Assembly (NCBI GenBank): GCA_002254595.1
Contig: NJEH01000048.1
Span: 1 to 6,757, forward strand
Length of the DNA: 6,757 nt
Direction of reading: 5' to 3'
Source: Thermofilum sp. ex4484_15
Lineage (GTDB): Archaea; Thermoproteota; Thermoprotei; Thermofilales; EX4484-15
In this document: piece after piece, positions 1 through 4,517 of the stretch
Layout of the letters: each line of letters begins with the position of its first letter
Position numbering within the stretch: position 1 is the first letter of the stretch
The notes under the pieces: model-generated
Databases searched by the model: none
Told to the model about the DNA's origin: nothing
Seen by the model: the letters and a program-made list of their open reading frames with translations, nothing else
Translations under genes and position numbers: made by a program

Positions 1-792
1 ATAGATATAGTTACTAAAGATAGGGTGCTTAAGAACCGTGAGGAGATAGTTAATTTCTTAAAAGGTACTTGGGCCGAGGGAAGCCCGATAATACCGGTTT
101 CAGCTCTACATAAGGTGAATTTAGACGTAGTGATAGAGGCTATAGAGAAGTTCCTACCTAATCCGCAGAGGGATCCTTCGAAACCCCCGAGGATGTATAT
201 AGCTAGGTCCTTTGACGTAAATAAGCCAGGGACCCCTATAGAGAAGCTAGAGGGAGGTGTCATAGGAGGTACTATAGTCCAAGGTAAATTCAGGGTAGGG
301 GATGAGGTAGAGATAAGGCCTGGCATAAGGGTAGAAAGCAGGGGAAAGGTCGAGTATATACCATTATTCACGACGATAACTAGCCTTAAATCCGGGGATA
401 CTCCCTTAAAGGAGGCTTACCCTGGTGGGTTAATAGGTGTAGGTACGTTACTGGATCCAAGTTTAACTAAGGGGGATGCTTTAAGGGGTAACGTAGTAGG
501 AAGGCCAGGCCAGCTACCTCCAGTATGGGAGGAGTTATCCGTAGAAGTAAACTTAATGGAGCGAGTAGTAGGCTTAAGGGAAATGAAGAAAGTGGAACCA
601 CTTAGGTTAAAAGAGCGTTTAGCGCTTAATATAGGGACGGCTACTACTTTAGGAGAGGTAGTAGAACTTAGGGGGGAGAGGGTTACTTTAAAGTTAAAGA
701 TACCTGTCTGCGCAGAGGAAGGAGCTAGGGTAGCTATAAGTAGGCAAATCATGGGCAGATGGAGGTTAATAGGTTACGGCGTAATAACTTAG
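1..792 (+). CDS. eif2g: Translation initiation factor aIF2 subunit gamma, 3' part (5' end outside window)
   Basis: GTPase subunit of the heterotrimeric archaeal initiation factor 2, which delivers methionylated initiator tRNA to the small ribosomal subunit. The reading frame is open from base 1, so the GTG at 25 is an internal valine, not a start. The first two residues (Ile-Asp) fit the end of the NKxD guanine-binding motif, and SALHK (bases 100-114) is the G5 motif. Domain II follows with RSFDVNKPG, GGVIGGTIVQG and PGGLIGVGTLLDPSLTK. Domain III has ERVVG and the C-terminal SRQIMGRWRLIGYG block. All match the family in order and spacing from memory of the Sulfolobus protein. The missing part holds the P-loop, switches and zinc knuckle. 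It ends in TAG, 51 bp before the ATG at 844 and 58 bp before the L13e start. Alternatives such as EF-Tu or SelB do not fit these C-terminal motifs. Confidence 0.96.
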   Translation: MDIVTKDRVLKNREEIVNFLKGTWAEGSPIIPVSALHKVNLDVVIEAIEKFLPNPQRDPSKPPRMYIARSFDVNKPGTPIEKLEGGVIGGTIVQGKFRVGDEVEIRPGIRVESRGKVEYIPLFTTITSLKSGDTPLKEAYPGGLIGVGTLLDPSLTKGDALRGNVVGRPGQLPPVWEELSVEVNLMERVVGLREMKKVEPLRLKERLALNIGTATTLGEVVELRGERVTLKLKIPVCAEEGARVAISRQIMGRWRLIGYGVIT

Positions 793-810
793 TTTCCTTT
801 AATGGGAAAA

Positions 811-820
811 CCTTATATGG
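811..820 (+). promoter_or_regulatory. TATA box for the L13e / HD / zinc-ribbon genes
   Basis: CCTTATATGG lies in the 58-bp spacer after aIF2-gamma. Its centre is about 25 bp upstream of the region 838-843, which is the normal distance from an archaeal TATA box to the transcription start. It would give a leader of roughly 10 nt before the GTG at 851. The assignment rests on sequence and spacing only. Confidence 0.5.
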
Positions 821-837
821 GCTCCTTAAACCTAGTA

Positions 838-843
838 GAGGGG
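838..843 (+). promoter_or_regulatory. Shine-Dalgarno site deciding the L13e GTG start
   Basis: GAGGGG sits 7 nt before the GTG at 851, a suitable spacing for a ribosome binding site. A second purine run, GGAGG at 846-850, directly abuts the GTG and is too close to serve it. An ATG at 844 lies between them but is in another frame and reaches a stop after 11 codons. Confidence 0.45.
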
Positions 844-850
844 ATGGAGG

Positions 851-1312
851 GTGGAGGCGCCGGTAATATCTCCTCCTAAACCTATAGTAAAGGTACCGGT
901 TTTGAAAAGGGAGGCGGGAGTACCGTCCAAAAAGTACAAGGTAGGTAAGGGTTACTCCATAGGGGAACTACAGAAAGTGGGGTTAACCGTGGAGGAGGCT
1001 AGGAAATTAGGAATCTATGTAGACGAACGTAGGGAGAGCGTTTACGAGGAGAATATTAAGGCTCTCTCCGAATGGTTGGAGAAGGTTAAGAGGGGTGAGA
1101 TAGTACCTCCTAAACCTACTAAGGCTAAGGAAGCTAAAGTTAAACCTCAGAGGAGGAGGGTTTTCAAGGGGTTAACTAAGGCAGGTAGGAAGTGTAGGGG
1201 ATTATTAAGCGTTAAGTTAAGGGAAACACATAGGTATAAGTGGAAGAGGAAGGCTAAGGAGAGGAAGTTAAAGAAGAGACATGAAGCTAAAAGGGCTAAG
1301 GGAGGGCATTAA
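851..1312 (+). CDS. rpl13e: Large-subunit ribosomal protein L13e (eL13) with basic C-terminal extension
   Basis: Structural protein of the large ribosomal subunit, found in eukaryotes and in Crenarchaeota and some related archaea. The L13e core covers about residues 33-85: GKGYSIGELQKVGLTVEEAR, then KLGIYVDERRESVYEENIKAL, which is the family signature (GI.VD.RR...EENI..L). Residues 1-32 form a Pro/Lys-rich arm. Residues 86-153 are a very basic tail (RRRVFKGLTKAGRKCRGL, then a Lys/Arg-rich helix-like stretch), as expected for an rRNA-binding extension. At 153 residues it is clearly longer than the roughly 80-residue Sulfolobus form. I believe longer forms occur in other crenarchaeal orders, but cannot verify this. 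GTG is chosen as start because no in-frame ATG precedes the core and a GAGGGG site lies 7 nt upstream. Only 8 bp separate it from the HD gene, so the two are probably co-transcribed. Confidence 0.9.
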   Translation: MEAPVISPPKPIVKVPVLKREAGVPSKKYKVGKGYSIGELQKVGLTVEEARKLGIYVDERRESVYEENIKALSEWLEKVKRGEIVPPKPTKAKEAKVKPQRRRVFKGLTKAGRKCRGLLSVKLRETHRYKWKRKAKERKLKKRHEAKRAKGGH

Positions 1313-1320
1313 GTAGCGTA

Positions 1321-2106
1321 ATGCCTACAATCTCACCTCGCTTAGTTTATGAGGAGGTTAAGAGTAACGAAATATTAGCTGAAGCCCTTTCGTTATTAGA
1401 AAGGGATCTAGAAGTACAGAATTATTTAAGAATGGCTAACGTAATGGCTGTGGAGAGATTGGGTTATAACGACCACGGAGTAGTACATTCTAGGATAGTC
1501 TCAGGTTCCGCCTTACTAATGGCTGATATATTATCTAAAAGAGGAGTAGAGTTCTCGTCCGTAAAGAATAGAATAGGCGATTTAACTGATGCTAGATTAA
1601 TTATCCTCATGGGGGCTTATCTACATGATATAGGTAATTCCGTACATAGGGTCATGCATAACTTACATGGATGCTTAATAGCTGATCGAATACTAAGGAG
1701 GATATTACCTAAAATTTACGATAACATAATTAAAATAGTAACAATTAAACAGGAAATATTGCATTGTATATTTTCGCATGACGAAAGCATCATGCCCTTA
1801 AGCTTAGAAGCTGGTGTAGTTAAAGTAGCCGATGGTACGGATATGGCAGAGGGAAGGGCTAGGATACCGTTTAAGAGGGGGAAAGTAGATATACACTCCT
1901 TATCGGCTTTAGCTATAAAAAAGGTACTAGTGGAGGAAGGCGTAGAAAGGCCTATAAGGATAGTAGTTGATATGGAGAATGAAGCAGGGGTATTTCAGGT
2001 AGAAAAGGTATTGGGAGAGAAAATTAGGAGTTCTACTATCGCTCCTTATGTGGAAGTAACCGTACTGAGGAGGGGTTTAGAATTAAAGAGGATGATAGAA
2101 TGGTAG
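1321..2106 (+). CDS. HD-domain metal-dependent phosphohydrolase, substrate unknown
   Basis: Predicted cytoplasmic hydrolase of the HD superfamily, whose members remove phosphates from nucleotides, cyclic nucleotides or other phosphoesters with one or two metal ions. Visible ligands are His52/His56 (NDHGVVHSR), His102-Asp103 (AYLHDIGNS), further histidines at 109, 113, 116, 148 and 153 (FSHDES), and Asp171 or Asp174 (KVADGTDMAEGR). The order H...HD...H...H...D follows the family, and the additional histidines suggest a two-metal site. Residues 1-45 are a helical lead-in. Residues 210-261 look like a small beta-alpha-beta domain (RPIRIVVDMEN ... YVEVTVL) outside the catalytic part. The gene follows L13e by 8 bp and overlaps the next small gene by 7 bp. 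This suggests one transcript and a job tied to ribosome or nucleotide metabolism, but that is inference. A GGAGGG run 14 nt upstream is distant for a ribosome site. No substrate can be assigned. Confidence 0.85.
   Translation: MPTISPRLVYEEVKSNEILAEALSLLERDLEVQNYLRMANVMAVERLGYNDHGVVHSRIVSGSALLMADILSKRGVEFSSVKNRIGDLTDARLIILMGAYLHDIGNSVHRVMHNLHGCLIADRILRRILPKIYDNIIKIVTIKQEILHCIFSHDESIMPLSLEAGVVKVADGTDMAEGRARIPFKRGKVDIHSLSALAIKKVLVEEGVERPIRIVVDMENEAGVFQVEKVLGEKIRSSTIAPYVEVTVLRRGLELKRMIEW
2087..2091 (+). promoter_or_regulatory. Shine-Dalgarno site for the small zinc-ribbon gene
   Basis: AGAGG within the end of the HD gene lies 8 nt before the ATG at 2100. That is good spacing, and it supports translation of the overlapping 59-codon frame. 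Confidence 0.45.
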
Positions 2107-2279
2107 TTGAGAGTGAAATAAGGTGTTGTAAATGCGGTAGTAAGGAAGTACTAGCTAAAATAGGGGGCAAGTACTATTGTGTTAAATGCGGTAGGGAAGT
2201 AGTAATGAAGCATTTACTTAGCCAAATAGAATCCTTAGAGAGGAGCATGTTGAAGCCTGAAGGTAGCGTTGAAAAGTAA
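2100..2279 (+). CDS. Small zinc-ribbon protein (59 aa), function unknown
   Basis: This short frame starts at ATG 2100 inside the last codons of the HD gene and ends with TAA at 2277-2279. The 7-bp overlap (ATGGTAG) and the AGAGG site 8 nt upstream suggest translational coupling to the HD gene. The product has a compact zinc ribbon: RCCKCGSK (Cys9/Cys12, with an extra Cys10) and YYCVKCGRE (Cys27/Cys30), two CxxC knuckles separated by 14 residues. Residues 35-52 (VMKHLLSQIESLERSM) look like an amphipathic helix that could pair or dock on a partner. Codon use (GTA, AGG, TTA, GGT) matches the neighbours. Zinc ribbons of this size in archaea often bind nucleic acid or a protein partner. The HD protein is the obvious candidate partner, but only by position. 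I do not recognise a named family. The gene is short enough to be missed by automated calling. Confidence 0.75.
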   Translation: MVVESEIRCCKCGSKEVLAKIGGKYYCVKCGREVVMKHLLSQIESLERSMLKPEGSVEK

Positions 2280-2281
2280 GG

Positions 2282-2321
2282 ACTACTTTATTTCTTAATT
2301 CTAAGTCCCAACTACTTTATT
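2282..2321 (+). repeat. 11-bp direct repeat upstream of the MFS transporter gene
   Basis: ACTACTTTATT occurs at 2282-2292 and again, identically, at 2311-2321. The starts are 29 bp apart, close to three helical turns, so a dimeric regulator could bind both on nearly one face. The region is AT-rich, so chance similarity is possible. The first copy follows the zinc-ribbon stop by 2 bp, and its T-rich end could also help transcription termination there. Confidence 0.45.
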
Positions 2322-2330
2322 GTATTTACT

Positions 2331-2340
2331 ATATTTATAT
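2331..2340 (+). promoter_or_regulatory. Candidate upstream TATA box for the MFS gene
   Basis: ATATTTATAT would place a transcription start near 2360, exactly at the left arm of the inverted repeat, leaving a leader of about 65 nt before the MFS start. It competes with a nearer TATA-like element at 2399-2408 that would give a leaderless message. Confidence 0.3.
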
Positions 2341-2358
2341 GCTTAGAAATTACTATAA

Positions 2359-2382
2359 TTACTTTTGTTAACTCAAAAGTAA
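2359..2382 (+). promoter_or_regulatory. Perfect 9-bp inverted repeat, possible operator for the MFS gene
   Basis: TTACTTTTG (2359-2367) and CAAAAGTAA (2374-2382) are exact reverse complements separated by 6 bp (TTAACT). The site lies 43 bp before the MFS start codon. It overlaps the start predicted from the 2331-2340 TATA box and lies just upstream of the 2399-2408 TATA box. Either position suits a winged-helix regulator. There is no T-run directly after the right arm, so a bacterial-type terminator is unlikely. Confidence 0.45.
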
Positions 2383-2398
2383 CTAAGAAAATGCTTAA

Positions 2399-2408
2399 CT
2401 TAATTAAG
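2399..2408 (+). promoter_or_regulatory. Candidate proximal TATA box for the MFS gene
   Basis: The palindrome CTTAATTAAG is centred about 22 bp before the ATG at 2426. That would place the transcription start at or next to the start codon. The absence of a suitably spaced Shine-Dalgarno site (only AGGA touching the ATG) fits a leaderless message. Confidence 0.35.
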
Positions 2409-2425
2409 ACTTTAATTTAATAGGA

Positions 2426-3679
2426 ATGAGTGTAATTAAGGAGCTCGTAGCTAAGTTAGAGAAAGAATTAGGTTTCATTAAGGGTAACGTAGCTATACTG
2501 ATGTTAAGTTCCTTAGTTATAAGCTTCGTTAAGAGCATGCCGGAGACTTATTACTCACTTTACGTATTAGGTTTAGGGGCTACTCCCTTACTGTTAGGAT
2601 TAATGGATTCCTTAGCTTCGCTCGTTTACTCCCCTTTTCAGTTCCTAGGAGGTTACATAGCCGATAGTTACGGTAGGAGGAAGGTAATAATTTACATGAC
2701 TTTTACTCTCTCCTTCATTTATTTAGCTTACGCTTTGGCGCCGGATTGGAGAGCTATTTTAATAGCCGTTATGGCCTCAGAAATAGCATCCCTGCATAGG
2801 CCCGCTTTAGAAGCTATAATAGCCGATTCAATACCACCGGAGAAAAGGGGTATGGGATATTCGTTAATAATGTTAATAGTGAACTCCATAGCCGTACCCT
2901 CCCCTATAGTAGCCGGACTTATATGTAGTAAGTTAGGACTGATGAAGGGGATGAGGCTTATCTACTTCTCCACTGCACTAGGGTTCGCCGTAGCTGCCTT
3001 AATTAGGTGCAAGTTAAAGGAAACCATCATAGTTAAAGCTAAGCGAACCGGTAAGAAGGGGATTAGGGTAAGGGAAGTAATAGGAGATATGCTGGAGGCC
3101 TTTAAGGCGTTAAGGTATATTCCCCGAGTAGCGATGTATTTAATAATTGCTTCAATTATAATTAATTTCGCCTATTCCCCGCTCTACCTGTATTTCGTAG
3201 TTTACGCTAAGGAGGTATTAGGTATGGGGGAATTGACTTGGGGGATGATAACTTGCTGGAATAAATTAGCCAGTATAGTCTCACTAATACCATTAGGTAA
3301 GTTAACCGATATGGTGAAGAGGAAACTAGTACTCTCTATTACAGGCCTCCTAGTACCAGTATGTATTCTGTTATTTATCAAGGGTGGTAACCTAGGGGCG
3401 GCCATAGGTTATTCGATGCTAGGAGTAGCGCTTGCCGGGGTAAGTGTCTCCTATAATTCGCTAAGGGCCGATCTAGTACCGAAGGAATATAGGGGGAAGA
3501 TAATGGGATTGGAGAACCTACTGACGTACATAGCTATGGCCTTAGGGGACGTAGTAGGGGGTTACCTTTACGAAAAGTGCTCCCCTACTTCTCCCTTTTT
3601 AGCTTCCACCTTAGCCGTTACATTAGGTTTCTTACTTATAATAGTGCTCGTTAAGGAACCGGTAACTAGGTACAAGTAA
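2426..3679 (+). CDS. Major facilitator superfamily (MFS) transporter, substrate unknown
   Basis: Secondary transporter of the cytoplasmic membrane with about 12 hydrophobic segments (roughly 22-38, 48-68, 88-104, 109-128, 145-166, 178-195, 236-260, 270-292, 301-318, 324-345, 363-382 and 390-410). A charged central loop (about 196-235) divides the two six-helix halves. The diagnostic MFS motif A lies between helices 2 and 3: GGYIADSYGRRK at residues 75-86. Its weaker counterpart in the second half is GKLTDMVKRK at 291-300. Another internal repeat is PPEKRGMGYSL (137-147) against VPKEYRGKIMGLENL (351-365). The 417-residue length is typical. The cytoplasmic N-terminus (about 20 residues, Lys-rich) agrees with the ATG at 2426. 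Nothing in the sequence identifies the substrate; multidrug efflux, sugar or metabolite transport are all open. The repeats upstream suggest regulated expression. It converges on TFS with a 7-bp gap. Confidence 0.9.
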   Translation: MSVIKELVAKLEKELGFIKGNVAILMLSSLVISFVKSMPETYYSLYVLGLGATPLLLGLMDSLASLVYSPFQFLGGYIADSYGRRKVIIYMTFTLSFIYLAYALAPDWRAILIAVMASEIASLHRPALEAIIADSIPPEKRGMGYSLIMLIVNSIAVPSPIVAGLICSKLGLMKGMRLIYFSTALGFAVAALIRCKLKETIIVKAKRTGKKGIRVREVIGDMLEAFKALRYIPRVAMYLIIASIIINFAYSPLYLYFVVYAKEVLGMGELTWGMITCWNKLASIVSLIPLGKLTDMVKRKLVLSITGLLVPVCILLFIKGGNLGAAIGYSMLGVALAGVSVSYNSLRADLVPKEYRGKIMGLENLLTYIAMALGDVVGGYLYEKCSPTSPFLASTLAVTLGFLLIIVLVKEPVTRYK

Positions 3680-3686
3680 CAACTTC

Positions 3687-4022
3687 CTACTCGTACTCCC
3701 TCCACGTATAACCGCACTTTACGCATTTGAAGAACCTAGTAGCTGGTTCATCCGCGCTCCTAGTTTGAATTTCCCAATAATACGCTTCATTGTTACCGCA
3801 TTTTGGACATAATGCCTTCACCTTAGGTAGCGTTTTAATCTCGTTCTCCATAACTACCGTTCTCTCTTTAGGGTCATGCTTAATACTCTCCTTTACTATA
3901 TACTTTCTACGTTCCTCCTCCCCTACTTCCTTAATGTAACTGCACCTAGGGCATTTTAACACTACTTTATTACCCGTATTAGTTGGGACGAGTATGGAAC
4001 CGCAGTTAGGGCAGTATTCCAC
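3687..4022 (-). CDS. tfs: Transcription factor S (TFS), RNA polymerase transcript-cleavage factor
   Basis: Archaeal counterpart of eukaryotic TFIIS and RPB9. It enters the RNA polymerase secondary channel and stimulates cleavage of backtracked transcripts, restoring elongation and aiding fidelity. At 111 residues it has full family length. The N-terminal zinc ribbon uses Cys4/Cys7 (YCPNCG) and Cys24/Cys27 (KCPRCS). The C-terminal ribbon uses Cys72/Cys75 (LCPKCG) and Cys100/Cys103 (KCVKCG). The catalytic acidic pair is intact: Asp91-Glu92 in RSADEPATRFFKC. Its presence marks a cleavage-competent TFS rather than an inhibitory paralogue lacking those acids. The start is GTG at 4020-4022, supported by AGGTGA 6 nt upstream and by YCPNCG beginning at residue 3. 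An overlapping ATG two bases upstream is in another frame. It is divergent from aIF2-beta with very close promoters. Confidence 0.95.
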   Translation of the reverse strand: MEYCPNCGSILVPTNTGNKVVLKCPRCSYIKEVGEEERRKYIVKESIKHDPKERTVVMENEIKTLPKVKALCPKCGNNEAYYWEIQTRSADEPATRFFKCVKCGYTWREYE

Positions 4023-4028
4023 ATCGCT

Positions 4029-4034
4029 TCACCT
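4029..4034 (-). promoter_or_regulatory. Shine-Dalgarno site deciding the TFS GTG start
   Basis: Read on the minus strand this is AGGTGA, 6 nt before the GTG at 4022. It is the same sequence and spacing as the site before the phosphorylase gene at 5746-5751, which supports GTG as the true start. Confidence 0.55.
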
Positions 4035-4044
4035 AGCGGAAATA

Positions 4045-4053
4045 TTTAATTAA
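4045..4053 (+). promoter_or_regulatory. TATA box for aIF2-beta (possibly shared with TFS)
   Basis: TTTAATTAA is centred at 4049, about 26 bp before 4075, so transcription toward aIF2-beta would begin right at the GGTGA site. The core TTAATTAA is palindromic and lies midway between the two divergent GTG codons at 4022 and 4076, so it could in principle also direct a leaderless TFS message. Confidence 0.45.
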
Positions 4054-4060
4054 GTGTGGG

Positions 4061-4067
4061 CTTAAAT
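4061..4067 (-). promoter_or_regulatory. Candidate TATA box for TFS
   Basis: ATTTAAG on the minus strand is centred near 4064. A start 25-27 bp away, near 4038, would just precede the TFS Shine-Dalgarno site at 4029-4034. It overlaps the region that transcription factors and polymerase would occupy on the aIF2-beta promoter. Confidence 0.35.
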
Positions 4068-4074
4068 GTTTAGC

Positions 4075-4079
4075 GGTGA
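4075..4079 (+). promoter_or_regulatory. Shine-Dalgarno site favouring ATG 4085 as the aIF2-beta start
   Basis: GGTGA lies 5 nt before ATG 4085. The same bases contain the longer-frame GTG (4076-4078), which itself has no ribosome site upstream. This pattern resembles the other starts in the window and argues that the GTG is part of the ribosome site, not the initiation codon. Confidence 0.5.
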
Positions 4080-4084
4080 AATCC

Positions 4085-4507
4085 ATGAGGGAGTTTTATA
4101 GCTACGCGGAACTCTTGGAGAGGGCCTTAGGGAGATTGCCTAAGAAACCCGAAGCTGTTAGGGAGAGATTTGAAGTACCTAAGGCTGAGGTAGTAATTAG
4201 CGGTAAGAGGACGTTCATACACAACTTCAAACAGATCTGCGATAAGCTAAATAGGCCTCCTCGACACGTACTGAGGTTCATCTTAAGGGAACTAGCAGCG
4301 CCCGGTACGATAGAGGGTAGTAGCGCAATAATACAAGGTGAAATACCTAAATCTACTATAGATAAATTAATAGAGAGGTATTACAGGAGGTACGTCGTGT
4401 GCCCTATTTGTGGACGCCCTGATACGTTCTTAGTGAAGGAGAGGAGGATATACTTCATAGTATGCGGGGCTTGCGGAGCTAAGTCCTCAGTACCTCCTAT
4501 AATTTAA
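4085..4507 (+). CDS. eif2b: Translation initiation factor aIF2 subunit beta
   Basis: Beta subunit of archaeal initiation factor 2. It binds the gamma subunit and helps place initiator tRNA on the small ribosomal subunit. From ATG 4085 it has 140 residues, close to the family norm. In order: an N-terminal helix that docks on gamma (YSYAELLERALGRLP); the central alpha-beta domain with RTFIHNF, the family signature LRFILRELAAPGTIEG and IIQGEI; a linking helix (IERYYRRYVVCP); and the C-terminal zinc ribbon CPICG ... CGACG. The end (SSVPPII) matches the family pattern of a short tail after the ribbon. The frame extends three codons upstream to GTG 4076. ATG 4085 is preferred because GGTGA lies 5 nt before it and the N-terminus then aligns better with my memory of the Sulfolobus protein. 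It is separated by 10 bp from the convergent radical SAM gene. aIF2-gamma lies about 3.3 kb upstream and is not in the same transcript. Confidence 0.95.
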   Translation: MREFYSYAELLERALGRLPKKPEAVRERFEVPKAEVVISGKRTFIHNFKQICDKLNRPPRHVLRFILRELAAPGTIEGSSAIIQGEIPKSTIDKLIERYYRRYVVCPICGRPDTFLVKERRIYFIVCGACGAKSSVPPII

Positions 4508-4517
4508 ATTAATGAAA

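Noticed and set aside
25..27. GTG as the start of aIF2-gamma
   Set aside because: The frame is open to base 1, and the upstream residues continue the conserved G domain, so the GTG is an internal valine.
417..752. Open frame of 111 codons on the minus strand inside aIF2-gamma
   Set aside because: It is wholly antisense to a highly conserved gene, has no recognisable domain and a low-complexity Ser/Thr/Pro composition.
793..809. Small inverted repeat TTTCC ... GGAAA just after the aIF2-gamma stop, possible terminator
   Set aside because: Only 5 bp (6 with a wobble pair), and not followed by a T-run; too weak to call.
2359..2382. Inverted repeat read as an intrinsic terminator of the upstream genes
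   Set aside because: It is 80 bp past the zinc-ribbon stop and no T-run follows the right arm; an operator role fits better.
2939..2946. CTGATGAA resembling a C box on the plus strand
   Set aside because: It lies within the MFS coding region, the first base does not fit the C-box consensus, and no D box follows.
3202..3405. Open frame of 67 codons on the minus strand inside the MFS gene
   Set aside because: It is antisense to conserved transporter helices and has no domain or credible start signal.
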